Shown here: in pieces, positions 26,337 through 35,991 of the stretch
Layout of the letters: the number at the start of each line of letters is the position of its first letter
How positions within the stretch are numbered: position 1 is the first letter of the stretch
From: Bacteroidia bacterium
GTDB lineage: Bacteria; Bacteroidota; Bacteroidia; Bacteroidales; UBA932
Direction: 5' to 3'
NCBI GenBank assembly: GCA_021153285.1
Contig: JAGKTT010000005.1
Span: 1-64,000, forward strand
Length of the DNA stretch: 64,000 nt
Translations under genes and position numbers: made by a program
The notes under the pieces: model-generated
The model's database searches: none
Told to the model about the DNA's origin: nothing
The model's input: the letters and a program-made list of their open reading frames with translations, nothing else

Positions 26337-27794
26337 ATGGACACACAGAAAACAAATACAGGATTCAAGCTTAGCGTCGCCACACTGGCCATTATGAACA
26401 TAACGGCAGTGGTTAGTCTCAGAGGTCTGCCTGCAGAAGCTGTGTACGGGCCCTCATCTGCATTCTACTATCTCTTTGCAGCCATTGTATTTCTGATCCC
26501 TACAGCAATGGTAGCAGCAGAAATGGCAGCAATGTTTTCCGACAAGCAGGGTGGAGTTTTCCGTTGGGTAGGCGAAGCCTTCGGTGCGCGTACAGGATTT
26601 CTGGCAATATGGCTGCAATGGATCGAATCCACCATCTGGTATCCGACCGTATTGACCTTCGGAGCAGTATCATTCGCATATATCGGCCTGAACGATGCAT
26701 CGGATGCGGCATTGGCCTCAAACAAGTTATTCACCCTCACGGCGGTCCTCGCAATATACTGGATCGCAACATTCATTGCCTTGAAAGGCCTGAGCTGGGT
26801 CGGCAAGATCAGCAAATGGGGCGGTATGGTCGGAACAATCATTCCAGCAGGACTTCTGATAGTATTGGGCATAATATATATTGTTACAGGCGGCCACAAT
26901 CATATGGATATGTCGCAGGGATTCTTCCCGGACCTTACGAAATTCGACAATCTTGTCCTGGCCAGCAGCATCTTTCTTTTCTATGCAGGAATGGAGATGA
27001 TGGGCGTACACGTAATGGATGTGAACAACCCTTCGAAAAACTACCCTAAGGCGATCATTATCGGCTCATTAGCAACAGTAGCAATCTTCGTTCTGGGAAC
27101 TTTTGCGCTGGGCTTCATCATCCCTGCCAAGGATATAAACCTCACCCAATCACTGCTTGTCGGCTTTGACAATTATTTCAGGCATTTCCACATAACCTGG
27201 GCAGGGCCTATTATCGCAATCGCTCTGATGGTCGGAGTATTGGCCAGCGTGTTGACCTGGGTGGCAGGACCTTCAAAAGGTATATTCACAGTAGGAAAAG
27301 CCGGTTATCTGCCTCCATTTTTCCAGAAGACCAACAGAAACGGTGTCCAGCGTAATATCCTGCTGGTTCAGGGAGGTATCGTGACTCTCCTGTCCCTGCT
27401 GTTCGTGGTGATGCCTTCCGTGCAATCATTCTACCAGATACTATCTCAGCTGACTATCCTGCTGTACCTGATAATGTATATGCTGATGTTTACTGCAGGC
27501 ATAGTGCTCCGTTACAAGATGAAGAATACTCCTCGTCCGTTCCGGCTGGGTAAAGGTAACGCACTGATGTGGATTCTTGGATTAGTGGGTTTCGCCGGTT
27601 CCCTGCTGGCATTCATCCTCAGTTTCATCCCTCCGGGACAGATTGCCACTGGAAGCAATGTTGTCTGGTACTCTGTTCTGATCATAGGATGCATAGTTAT
27701 GGTCGTGATTCCTTTCATCATCTACTCGTTGAGAAAAGCTTCGTGGCGGGATCCTGACACCGAATTCGCTCCGTTCCATTGGGAGCAGAAATAG
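26337..27794 (+). CDS. gadC: Glutamate:GABA antiporter
   Basis: A 485-aa APC-superfamily transporter with about twelve membrane segments. VVSLRGLPAEAVYGPSSAFY and WVGEAFGARTGFLAIWLQW match the GadC/YjeM group. The C-terminal tail is short, without the long plug seen in the Escherichia coli protein. With gadB upstream, exchange of external glutamate for internal GABA is the likely role. Confidence 0.9.
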   Translation: MDTQKTNTGFKLSVATLAIMNITAVVSLRGLPAEAVYGPSSAFYYLFAAIVFLIPTAMVAAEMAAMFSDKQGGVFRWVGEAFGARTGFLAIWLQWIESTIWYPTVLTFGAVSFAYIGLNDASDAALASNKLFTLTAVLAIYWIATFIALKGLSWVGKISKWGGMVGTIIPAGLLIVLGIIYIVTGGHNHMDMSQGFFPDLTKFDNLVLASSIFLFYAGMEMMGVHVMDVNNPSKNYPKAIIIGSLATVAIFVLGTFALGFIIPAKDINLTQSLLVGFDNYFRHFHITWAGPIIAIALMVGVLASVLTWVAGPSKGIFTVGKAGYLPPFFQKTNRNGVQRNILLVQGGIVTLLSLLFVVMPSVQSFYQILSQLTILLYLIMYMLMFTAGIVLRYKMKNTPRPFRLGKGNALMWILGLVGFAGSLLAFILSFIPPGQIATGSNVVWYSVLIIGCIVMVVIPFIIYSLRKASWRDPDTEFAPFHWEQK

Positions 27795-27810
27795 TCCTAT
27801 GTTCATAGGA
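27795..27810. repeat. Perfect hairpin right after the gadC stop
   Basis: TCCTATG-TT-CATAGGA, a 7-bp perfect stem with no poly-T. It may stabilise the 3' end of the gad transcript. Confidence 0.4.
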
Positions 27811-27831
27811 GGTATTTTCTGACTTAAGGAT

Positions 27832-27880
27832 AAGACTGTTCACAGGAGGTCATAAAAAGCCCCTGTGAACAGTCTTTTAT
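27832..27880 (+). terminator. Intrinsic terminator of the gad operon
   Basis: A 15-bp perfect stem AAGACTGTTCACAGG / CCTGTGAACAGTCTT followed by TTTAT. Confidence 0.88.
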
Positions 27881-27881
27881 C

Positions 27882-27912
27882 TTGTCATTCTAATATAGAA
27901 TCGGTAACTTTG
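27882..27912 (+). promoter_or_regulatory. Promoter of msrA-alkD fusion gene
   Basis: TTG at 27882-27884, a 20-bp gap and TAACTTTG at 27905-27912. The ATG at 27919 is only 6 bp beyond the -7 box, so transcription probably starts at or within a few bases of the start codon (leaderless or nearly so). Confidence 0.65.
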
Positions 27913-27918
27913 TCTGAT

Positions 27919-29097
27919 ATGACCAAGACGATTTACTTTGCAGGAGGATGTTTCTGGGGTACGGAACATTACCTGAGACAGCTGGATGGAGTTTTAGAAA
28001 CTGTGGCTGGATACGCGAACGGAAATGTTCCGGATCCCAGCTACGAGGACGTATATACCGATACGACCGGCTATGCGGAATGCGTGAAGCTTACATATGA
28101 CTCTGAAATCATTTCCCTCACGACGCTCTGCAGACTGTTTTTCAGGTCAATCGATCCGCTTCTGATAAACCGCCAGGGAAATGACATCGGCACAAGATAC
28201 AGAACCGGAGTCTATTGGACAGACCCTCAGGACGAGCAAGATATAGAAATGGTCTTCAATGAGATACAAGGCGTCAGTTCCGGTCCTTTGGCTGTGGAGA
28301 AAAAGCCTGTTGAATGCTTTTATCCCGCAGAGGAATATCATCAGGACTATCTTGTCAAGAATCCGGACGGGTACTGTCATCTTTCGCCATTGACCCTGAA
28401 AGCGGCCCGACAATACACCGATGTACTTAAGGCACTGAGAGAATACTCCGACAAGGAAAAGAAAGAAGTACTGCCTCGTTTCTTCAAGACAGGCAAAGGC
28501 CAATATGGCGAGGGAGACCGTTTTATGGGGGTAATTGTCCCGAACACCCGAAAGGTGGCAAAGACCGCTGCAGGGTTGCCATTGGAAGTGGTGGAAATGC
28601 TCCTTGAGAGCCGATGGCACGAGTGCAGGCTCTGCGCCCTATTGATATTGATTGAAAAATACAGAAAGGATCCGGAGAATATTGTCAGATTTTATCTGAG
28701 CCATACAAGATGGGTAAACAATTGGGATCTTGTGGATCTTTCCGCTCCATATATTCTCGGAGATTATATGCTCAAACAAGAAGATCGCAGTATCCTTGAT
28801 GAATTGGCCGGTTCATCGGTTATGTGGGAACAGAGAATTGCAGTGGTATCGACATTGATGCTTATCAGGAACGGGCAGTTCAAGGATACGATGAGATTGG
28901 CTGAAAAGCTTTTGTGCACCAGGCACGACCTTATGCAGAAGGCTGTCGGCTGGATGCTGCGCGAAGTCGGTAAAAGGGACGAAGGACTGTTGTGCGGATT
29001 TCTCGAGAAGCACAAAAGCGTGATGCCCCGTACTATGCTTCGATATGCTATTGAGAAATTCAGCCCGGAGCGGAGAAGGTGTTATTTAAAACATTGA
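27919..29097 (+). CDS. MsrA peptide methionine sulfoxide reductase fused to AlkD-like protein
   Basis: The ATG at 27919 gives 392 aa. Residues 1 to about 160 are a full MsrA with catalytic Cys11 in GGCFWG and the C-terminal YHQDYL. From about 170 on it is a DNA alkylation repair (AlkD/HEAT-repeat) domain: LPRFFKTGKGQYGEGDRFMG, then VIVPNTRKVAK. MsrA repairs oxidised methionine; AlkD removes alkylated bases. The join is in frame with no trace of an internal start. A longer start at 27865 would precede the promoter and is rejected. Confidence 0.85.
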   Translation: MTKTIYFAGGCFWGTEHYLRQLDGVLETVAGYANGNVPDPSYEDVYTDTTGYAECVKLTYDSEIISLTTLCRLFFRSIDPLLINRQGNDIGTRYRTGVYWTDPQDEQDIEMVFNEIQGVSSGPLAVEKKPVECFYPAEEYHQDYLVKNPDGYCHLSPLTLKAARQYTDVLKALREYSDKEKKEVLPRFFKTGKGQYGEGDRFMGVIVPNTRKVAKTAAGLPLEVVEMLLESRWHECRLCALLILIEKYRKDPENIVRFYLSHTRWVNNWDLVDLSAPYILGDYMLKQEDRSILDELAGSSVMWEQRIAVVSTLMLIRNGQFKDTMRLAEKLLCTRHDLMQKAVGWMLREVGKRDEGLLCGFLEKHKSVMPRTMLRYAIEKFSPERRRCYLKH

Positions 29098-29145
29098 TGC
29101 GTAATGTATTATAACCAATTTCGACAAATATTAACAACTACAGCT

Positions 29146-29922
29146 ATGAGACATAAAACCTTCCTGCTGCTTGCCGCAGCATTAACCTTCACCTGTGCGT
29201 GCCGTAATACTGTCGCAGAAGTAGAAATACACCCGATTCAGGACAATGCCCAGCCGAGACTGATGCAGAGGGCTCTTTTTTCTGAGGCGCCTGACAGTCT
29301 GATAGCAGAACTCGGTCTGGAAGAAGGAATACCGGCGTCAGTATGCGCATTCCTTGTAAAGGCCGATGGCAAGGAAATACTGTTCGATGCTGCGAACGGA
29401 GCTCCTGACTCACAGCTTGTTCCGAAACTCATATCATTAGAAGTCAAACCTGAAGACGTCGACCATATCTTCATCACCCATCTGCACGGAGACCACATCG
29501 GAGGTCTGACAGCTGATGACAAGGCCGTTTTCCCTAACGCCCGATTACATATCAATACCGTCGAGCTGGACGCCTGGATGGCAATGCCTGAAGAACAGAC
29601 AGCCAGAATCAGAAAGACGATCGAACTTTATGAAGACAGTCTCGATAAGTTCACCCTTGATGACACCCTGCCTTGCGGTATAAAGGCTATCGAGGCGTAC
29701 GGACATACCCCGGGCCATACTGTCTATCAGATCGGTACCAATATCATAGCAGGTGACATTATGCACGGAACTGCACTTCAGGTCAAGTATCCGCAGTACA
29801 GCGCACGGTTCGATATGGATAAGACTCAGGCAGTAGAAACACGAAAAGCTGTTATGAAGACAGCCCAAGAGGAAGGCCTGAGGGTTTATGGAATGCACTT
29901 CCCTGATCCATACTGGCTATAG
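29146..29922 (+). CDS. Exported metallo-beta-lactamase-fold hydrolase
   Basis: The start at 29146 (MRHKTFLLLAAALTFTCACR) gives an export signal, possibly a lipoprotein signal near Cys17 or Cys19, and a 258-aa product. The MBL motif THLHGDHIGG (HxHxDH) is intact, with later ligands in YGHTPGHT and AGDIMHG. This group includes lactonases and sulfatases; the substrate is unknown. The upstream ATG at 29104 would spoil the signal peptide. Confidence 0.82.
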   Translation: MRHKTFLLLAAALTFTCACRNTVAEVEIHPIQDNAQPRLMQRALFSEAPDSLIAELGLEEGIPASVCAFLVKADGKEILFDAANGAPDSQLVPKLISLEVKPEDVDHIFITHLHGDHIGGLTADDKAVFPNARLHINTVELDAWMAMPEEQTARIRKTIELYEDSLDKFTLDDTLPCGIKAIEAYGHTPGHTVYQIGTNIIAGDIMHGTALQVKYPQYSARFDMDKTQAVETRKAVMKTAQEEGLRVYGMHFPDPYWL

Positions 29923-29977
29923 AGTTTCTTCAACAGCCACATTGAGAAAAGAAAGGAGTATCAAATATGATGGATAA

Positions 29978-30979
29978 ATGAAAAAGATATTCAGGAAATA
30001 CATCGTAGATGCGATGAGTCATATGGCTATGGGCCTGTTCTGTTCCCTGATTCTGGGACTGATCATAAGCCAGATCGCCAGAATTCCGGGACTTGATTTT
30101 CTGGATTTCATAGCTGAGGCCTTATCAAGTACTTCACCTCTGATCGGAGCGTGCATCGGCCTTGCAATGGCTTCAGGAATGTCTTGTGCACCTCTTGTTA
30201 CGATTTCCTCGGCGATCACGGGTGCATTGGGATACCAGTTCGGAGGACCGGTAGGAGCGTATCTGAGCGTTATCCTCGGAGCCGAGATCGGAATGCTGTT
30301 TTCAAAGAAGACTCCGATAGACATCATATTGACTCCTTTAGTGACTATAGTTTGCGGAGGACTTTTCGCCAGATATTGCTGCTCTCCTATAAATGATTTT
30401 ATGTTATATCTTGGAGCAGTAATCAACGATGCTACCCAGTTGAGTCCATTCCTGATGGGAATTACAGTTTCCGTATTGGTAGGCTGCGCCCTTACTCTCC
30501 CGATCAGTTCGGTAGCCATCTGCGTAATGCTCGGCATCGATGGACTTGCAGCAGGGGCTGCGACAGTCGGATGTTGCGCACAGATGGTCGGATTTGCAGT
30601 CATCAGTTATAAAGACAATGGTGTCGGAGGACTGCTTTCACAAGGAGTCGGCACATCAATGCTGCAGATAGGAAACATTATGAGAAAGCCGGTGATATGG
30701 CTTGCTCCGACCCTGACATCAGCCATATTGGGTCCCGTATCCACAGTATGGCTGGAAATGACCAACAATTCCCTTGGTGCCGGAATGGGTACATCCGGAC
30801 TCGTCGGTCCTCTCGCCACATATGCAACAATGTCACCTGAGGCTGATTCCATCGGAATGCTGATAGTAAAGATCCTATGTCTCTACTTCATTGCCCCTGC
30901 CATAATAAGCCTTGGACTCAACGCGATAATGACAAGACTTGGCTGGATAAAGCCAGGAGATATGAAACTGAATCAATGA
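29978..30979 (+). CDS. PTS_EIIC_2 family membrane transporter
   Basis: A 333-aa protein with about nine membrane segments, Gly- and Ala-rich. It matches the PTS_EIIC_2 (PF13303) family, which resembles sugar PTS permeases but usually stands without EIIA/EIIB partners, as here. The substrate is unknown. The stop overlaps the next start (ATGA), so it is coupled to the GNAT gene. Confidence 0.8.
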   Translation: MKKIFRKYIVDAMSHMAMGLFCSLILGLIISQIARIPGLDFLDFIAEALSSTSPLIGACIGLAMASGMSCAPLVTISSAITGALGYQFGGPVGAYLSVILGAEIGMLFSKKTPIDIILTPLVTIVCGGLFARYCCSPINDFMLYLGAVINDATQLSPFLMGITVSVLVGCALTLPISSVAICVMLGIDGLAAGAATVGCCAQMVGFAVISYKDNGVGGLLSQGVGTSMLQIGNIMRKPVIWLAPTLTSAILGPVSTVWLEMTNNSLGAGMGTSGLVGPLATYATMSPEADSIGMLIVKILCLYFIAPAIISLGLNAIMTRLGWIKPGDMKLNQ

Positions 30980-31449
30980 TCAGAACAGCCACACACAATG
31001 ACATTCCATCCCTTATGGAGATTTTCCATAAGGCTAAGGGAATAATGCGCGCAAGCGGCAATCTCCATCAATGGAACGACAGTTATCCTTCAGAAGAAAT
31101 CGTCAGAAAGGATATCGATGATGGGAATTGTTTCGTTCTATGCAAAGATAGCCGCATCATAGCCACAATGGCATTCATTCCCGGCCCAGACCCGACTTAC
31201 GCCTATATCGAAGGCAGCTGGCTCAATGATGAGCCCTATTATGTAATTCACCGCATAGCAGCAATTGAGCCCGGTCACAAGGCTGCTGAAGTCCTCTTGG
31301 ACTGGGCATTCACCCGTACATCCTGCATCAGGATCGACACCCACAAGGACAATGTGATAATGCATCACATACTCACCCGCTATGGTTTCGCTCATTGCGG
31401 CACAATCTATCTCGCCAACGGTGATCCACGCGAAGCATATCAGAAATAA
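30976..31449 (+). CDS. GNAT family N-acetyltransferase
   Basis: The start at 30976 overlaps the previous stop by ATGA and gives 157 aa beginning MIRTATHNDIPSLMEIFHKA. GNAT features include VIHRIAAIEPGHKAAEVLLD (acetyl-CoA-binding part) and RIDTHKDNVIMHHILTRYGF. It is cytoplasmic; the substrate is unknown. Confidence 0.85.
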   Translation: MIRTATHNDIPSLMEIFHKAKGIMRASGNLHQWNDSYPSEEIVRKDIDDGNCFVLCKDSRIIATMAFIPGPDPTYAYIEGSWLNDEPYYVIHRIAAIEPGHKAAEVLLDWAFTRTSCIRIDTHKDNVIMHHILTRYGFAHCGTIYLANGDPREAYQK

Positions 31450-31501
31450 AACAGATCAATGAAGCGGATCATCCACAAAAACCCTCTCAAACTTGCTGAA
31501 A

Positions 31502-32887
31502 TCAAAACTTGCGAGTGGTATTTTCGGAATGGCTCATAACGTCAAGCATCCAGTAAACACAGTTCAAGGTATGATCCATAAGCAGGCTCGGCTCAAGTGT
31601 CACTTTGCTTTCTCCGAATGCATCGAATACGGCCAATGTATTTTCTGCTGGTACGACACTATCTGAGTAACTGAAATAAAGCTTCATAGGCTTGACCGGG
31701 ATCCATCCTTTTATCAGGTCAGATTTTTCAAGACATTCGTACAAAGCCTTGCATATCTCAGAATCTTTATCCATAATTTCGTCACTCAATATATCCTCAA
31801 TCCTGAGCAAGCCGCCTGTAGTCTCTTCTCCTTCCGGCATTAAAAAGCTGAAATACAGATCATTCATTTCTGATGTCGTGTATTTCCTGGAATCCAAAGC
31901 TTCATCAAGAACCTCCTTATGCTCAAGAAATCTCTCCGAATAAAACCTATTCTCATCGAACTTCCCAAGGATATCAGGATATGAATCATACATAGACTTC
32001 ATCGTAAGAGTAAAGAGGACCGGATTTGCCGTAGTTCCCTCTTCCAGATATATATCAACCGTAAGAGATGGGCTGTAAGGTCCTGCGGCACAACAGGAAT
32101 GTGTGAAATTCCAATATTGAGAGACATCAGAATGTGTATCCATATATTTATGGACGGCCAATGCATTTCCACCGCCTTGAGAAGCTCCGGCAACCGATGT
32201 GGACCATCCGGGGGTCATTTCAGCAATAGACAGTTCCTCGAATAATTTATAACCGGCCTCCAGCGCATCAATTGAATTGACAGCACAAAGTTCGTGATTC
32301 ATATATGGATGAACCATATCAGCTGTAGCACCATACCCGATATAGTCCGGCATCAGCACCAGAGAATTGCCGTTTATGAAAGCTTCGAAAGGGTATCCTA
32401 CGCTCGGACACTCAGCATCTGAAGCAATTGTAAAATGTTCCATCAGACATATGCGGTCCGGAGATATATCCGTCCATTCTTCGTCAGCCTTGGCTCCAAG
32501 CCAAAGTGCCATAGCAGACAGACTGCGCTGCGATCCATACTGATCTATGCTTGGATAGAGATATGTGACTCTACGGAACCAAAGTTCTTCTGGCGCAACA
32601 CCGACAGTCGAAGCCAGATTTTCGATATAGGTATCGATCTGGGCTTCCAGCAGAATCTTCATAGCATCAGGGATTGAAGAAGTCAGAGAAGATTCATCTA
32701 TAAGGGTGTGAATAAACTCCTTGAAAGAATATGCATCATCCGTAAGGATTTCATAAGCAGGTTTGTCCTGAGGTATATCTTCCGGGACTTCTACGGAAGG
32801 ATTGTCATCAAATCCATCTGGCTTGCATCCGCCGAGAAGGATGATCAAAGCCAGACAAAAGAGGAATCTGATTCTAAAATCACTCAT
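31502..32887 (-). CDS. Lipoprotein lipase/esterase (alpha/beta hydrolase)
   Basis: The start at 32887 gives a lipoprotein signal with lipobox LLGGC (Cys near 21) and a 461-aa product. The hydrolase domain shows VLMPDYIGYGAT and the nucleophile motif GASQGGGNAL, as in secretory lipases of the LIP family. Upstream codons to 32965 lack a signal. A -7 box TATATTTG lies on the minus strand near 32915. Substrate is unknown. Confidence 0.78.
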   Translation of the reverse strand: MSDFRIRFLFCLALIILLGGCKPDGFDDNPSVEVPEDIPQDKPAYEILTDDAYSFKEFIHTLIDESSLTSSIPDAMKILLEAQIDTYIENLASTVGVAPEELWFRRVTYLYPSIDQYGSQRSLSAMALWLGAKADEEWTDISPDRICLMEHFTIASDAECPSVGYPFEAFINGNSLVLMPDYIGYGATADMVHPYMNHELCAVNSIDALEAGYKLFEELSIAEMTPGWSTSVAGASQGGGNALAVHKYMDTHSDVSQYWNFTHSCCAAGPYSPSLTVDIYLEEGTTANPVLFTLTMKSMYDSYPDILGKFDENRFYSERFLEHKEVLDEALDSRKYTTSEMNDLYFSFLMPEGEETTGGLLRIEDILSDEIMDKDSEICKALYECLEKSDLIKGWIPVKPMKLYFSYSDSVVPAENTLAVFDAFGESKVTLEPSLLMDHTLNCVYWMLDVMSHSENTTRKF

Positions 32888-32971
32888 ATCATCAGTTTTT
32901 ACAAATATAACTGATTTGAGTATACGAAAGCGACATTTTATCCATATATTTGTGTCTGCTAACACATATTT

Positions 32972-34003
32972 ATGAAACGCGTATTCATCTCAGTTGCGGC
33001 TGCCCTGATCTCATTGTCTGCAGCCGCTCAGAAAGCAAGTCTGCTCAAACTCGATGTCGAAGCCAGAGTCGACTATACAAATGTATATCAATCCGGTGAA
33101 AAGATCAATGATGCCAGCGGATTCAAGGGAAGGTATCTGAACATCCGCCTGGACGGAAAGCTTGCAGAAAATGTATCTTACTCTTATCGTCAGAGACTGA
33201 ACAAGCCAAACAAGGATGCGACTTTCTTCGATGCTACAGACTGGATTACAATCGATTACAGACTAGGCAACTGGACTCTTTCCGGAGGTAAGCAGGTAGT
33301 CGGGATCGGAGGATTCGAATATGACGGAGCCCCTATCGACCTATACTTTTGCTCGGAGTATTGGAACAACATTGCTTGTTATCAGTATGGTGCAAGCCTT
33401 GCTTGGGATACTGATTCAAGGAATGACAGACTGATGTTCCAGTTCTGCGAAAGTCCCTTCCGACGCAATGATGCTCTCAATGTGAGAAACAACGAAATGT
33501 TCGCATATAATATAATGTGGGCCGGATCGCACGGAATCTACAGTTCACTCTATTCATTGAATTTCATAGAATATCTTCCGGGCAGATTCATCAACTACCT
33601 GGCTCTTGGAAACAGATTCACCGCAGGAGATTTCAGACTCGCCCTTGACTTTATGAACAGAAGTGTAAGTGCAAAGGATTTCGGAAAGGATTTTTCTGTA
33701 ATGTGCGAACTGAAATGGTTCCCTATCAGCTGTCTTGATGTCTTTGCCAAAGCCACACACGACAGGAATCTTGCCGATGAAGAGGGTGACTGGTGCGTGA
33801 CTCCCGGAACATCCATCACCAGAATCGGAGGTGGCATCGAATACTATCCTATCAAGGATTCCAAGGCTCTCAGACTGCATCTGAACTGCTGCTATACTTT
33901 TGGTAAAGCCGTCACAGCCGCTGCCCTTCAGGACAGACAGACAATAATTGACGCAGGTATCACCTGGAAAATGAATATGCTGAATCTTAAACGCAGACCA
34001 TAA
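32972..34003 (+). CDS. OprO/P-type outer-membrane porin
   Basis: A 343-aa exported protein (signal peptide MKRVFISVAAALISLSAAAQ). It has amphipathic strands, with RGLNKPNKDATFFDAT-like turns near LNKPNKDATFFDATDWITID, that match the Porin_O_P group of Bacteroidota. The mature protein should form a 16- or 18-strand barrel; the substrate is unknown. Its stop overlaps the next start by one base. Confidence 0.78.
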   Translation: MKRVFISVAAALISLSAAAQKASLLKLDVEARVDYTNVYQSGEKINDASGFKGRYLNIRLDGKLAENVSYSYRQRLNKPNKDATFFDATDWITIDYRLGNWTLSGGKQVVGIGGFEYDGAPIDLYFCSEYWNNIACYQYGASLAWDTDSRNDRLMFQFCESPFRRNDALNVRNNEMFAYNIMWAGSHGIYSSLYSLNFIEYLPGRFINYLALGNRFTAGDFRLALDFMNRSVSAKDFGKDFSVMCELKWFPISCLDVFAKATHDRNLADEEGDWCVTPGTSITRIGGGIEYYPIKDSKALRLHLNCCYTFGKAVTAAALQDRQTIIDAGITWKMNMLNLKRRP

Positions 34004-35148
34004 TGAAATTTTCATTCCGCAAGCTTTGGAAGCTCATTCCTTCGGGAGTAGTATGTCTGGTGATAGTATTCGGACTTTTCGCCTATCTCGGTTCTGTAAT
34101 GGGCACTCCGAATATGCTGAACACCGTAATGAATACAGCTCACGACCTTCTGCTGAACACAGTCTTCTATCTTATGGCCATATGCGTCATCACTGGTGCC
34201 ATCGGTCGTATATTTATGGAATTCGGTGTAGTCACCCTTCTGGAAAAGCTCCTCAGGCCACTTATGAAGCCTCTTTTCAATCTTCCGGGAGTGGCATCCC
34301 TCGGAGCTGTGCTTACATTTCTTTCAGACAATCCGGCCATCATTTCACTGACTCAGGACAAACGGTTCAGCAGTTATTTCAAGAAATATCAGTTCATATC
34401 ACTCACCAATTTCGGCACAGCTTTCGGAATGGGTCTTCTGGTGATCGTATTTATGGTAGGCCAAGGTTATTATGCAGAACCTTTCATCGGGCTATTCGGC
34501 GCCATATGCGGATGCATTGTTTCCACACGTCTGATGCAGTATTTCGTAATCAAAGCATATCCGCAATATAAAGACGAAGATGCCAGTTCATCGGACACGG
34601 CAGGACTTTCTGAAGAGAAAACTGAGGAAAAGCCTCTGTTCCAACGGATTCTGGACTCACTTCTGGATGGAGGAAGAACAGGAGTGGATGTCGGACTGGC
34701 CATAATCCCGGGTGTACTGATCATTTCGACACTGGTAATGCTTCTGACATTCGGTCCTTCTGCTACCGGAGCATATACAGGAGCTGCCTATGAAGGCGTA
34801 GAACTCCTGCCTTGGATCGGTGAAAAGATCGACTTCATATTCAAATGGCTTTTCGGATTCGAGGATCCTCATCTGATAGCCTTCCCGATCACTGCCCTTG
34901 GAGCGGTGGGAGCCGCCCTGGGACTGATCCCGAACTTCATTTCACAGGGATGGATAGACGGCAATGCCATTGCAGTGTTCACAGCTATCGGAATGTGCTG
35001 GAGTGGCTATCTCAGCACCCACACGGCAATGCTGGACAGCCTCGGCTACCGCAGACTCACATCCAAGGCAATAATCTCCCACACCATCGGAGGAATTGTG
35101 GCTGCTTTTATCGCTCACTGGACATTCGTACTGTATTCATTGATATAA
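34003..35148 (+). CDS. Nucleoside recognition (Gate) domain transporter
   Basis: A 381-aa membrane protein with about nine segments and two Gate domains (ICVITGAIGRIFMEFGVVTL and VGLAIIPGVLIISTLVMLLT), the fold of concentrative nucleoside transporters and SpmA/SpmB. LSDNPAIISLTQDKRFSSYF fits the CD0519-like group. It starts on the last base of the porin stop, so uptake through porin and permease may be linked. Confidence 0.75.
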   Translation: MKFSFRKLWKLIPSGVVCLVIVFGLFAYLGSVMGTPNMLNTVMNTAHDLLLNTVFYLMAICVITGAIGRIFMEFGVVTLLEKLLRPLMKPLFNLPGVASLGAVLTFLSDNPAIISLTQDKRFSSYFKKYQFISLTNFGTAFGMGLLVIVFMVGQGYYAEPFIGLFGAICGCIVSTRLMQYFVIKAYPQYKDEDASSSDTAGLSEEKTEEKPLFQRILDSLLDGGRTGVDVGLAIIPGVLIISTLVMLLTFGPSATGAYTGAAYEGVELLPWIGEKIDFIFKWLFGFEDPHLIAFPITALGAVGAALGLIPNFISQGWIDGNAIAVFTAIGMCWSGYLSTHTAMLDSLGYRRLTSKAIISHTIGGIVAAFIAHWTFVLYSLI

Positions 35149-35151
35149 GCT

Positions 35152-35628
35152 ATGGCAGAGCAACTGATAATTTCCGACGGAAGCAAGGAAGAAAAATACG
35201 CCCTGCTGTATTCGCAGATCACAGCATTGACTGAAGGTGAAAGCGACACTATCGCCAATATGGCCAATATTGCTTCAATGATCCACAGCACCTTCGGATT
35301 CTGGTGGACCGGCTTCTATCGAGTGAAGGATAACCAATTGATATTGGGCCCTTTCCAAGGGCCTTTAGCCTGCAGCAGGATCGGATTCGGGAAAGGGGTC
35401 TGCGGTACAGCCTGGAAACTCAGGGAAACCGTCATTGTCCCGGATGTAGAAAGATTCCCCGGTCATATTGCCTGCAGCAGCGCTTCGCGCAGCGAGATCG
35501 TCGTACCGGTTTTCGATAAGGAAAGTCTGGAAGTCACAGCAGTTCTGGACATCGACAGTGACACACCTGACAAATTTGACCAGACCGACCGCCTCTGGCT
35601 GGAAAAGATAGCAGGACTGATTATTTAA
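35152..35628 (+). CDS. Free methionine-(R)-sulfoxide reductase (GAF domain)
   Basis: A 158-aa GAF-domain enzyme that reduces free Met-R-sulfoxide. The three family cysteines are Cys74, Cys84 and Cys108, with the same spacing as in Escherichia coli fRMsr. GVCGTAWK and EIVVPVF are also typical. It begins 3 bp after the transporter gene. Its end overlaps the convergent DUF454 gene by 8 bp. Confidence 0.92.
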   Translation: MAEQLIISDGSKEEKYALLYSQITALTEGESDTIANMANIASMIHSTFGFWWTGFYRVKDNQLILGPFQGPLACSRIGFGKGVCGTAWKLRETVIVPDVERFPGHIACSSASRSEIVVPVFDKESLEVTAVLDIDSDTPDKFDQTDRLWLEKIAGLII

Positions 35629-35980
35629 GTGTCTTATAAGACAATATATGCGCTGAAACTGCTATCGCTATCACTATGAAGAGAGTCCTCAAGGTCCAGT
35701 GCTCTGCGACACATACAGCACAATAGATCAATGTAATCCACACAAGAGACACTGAGATCACCTTGATTCTGAGAGGTATTGCCCTATGTTCCAGGAAATT
35801 GCGGATATAGGGTCCAAGTCTGGGATGATTCATAAGCCAATTGTATAGACCTTTATTGGACTTAAGGAACAATGTGGCTGAAAGAAGGAGAAAAGGAGTA
35901 GTAGGCAATACGGGAAGAAAGGCCCCGAGAATCCCGAGGCCAAGCGATATCAGTCCTATGATTGTCAGAAAAATCCTCAT
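35621..35980 (-). CDS. DUF454 (YbaN-like) inner-membrane protein
   Basis: A 119-aa protein with three to four membrane segments. The signature GAFLPVLPTTPFLLLSATLF, then KSN, is unmistakable for the YbaN family. Function is unknown. It follows the nucleoside kinase gene by 11 bp. Confidence 0.88.
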   Translation of the reverse strand: MRIFLTIIGLISLGLGILGAFLPVLPTTPFLLLSATLFLKSNKGLYNWLMNHPRLGPYIRNFLEHRAIPLRIKVISVSLVWITLIYCAVCVAEHWTLRTLFIVIAIAVSAHILSYKTLK

Positions 35981-35991
35981 TCCGATCCGGT

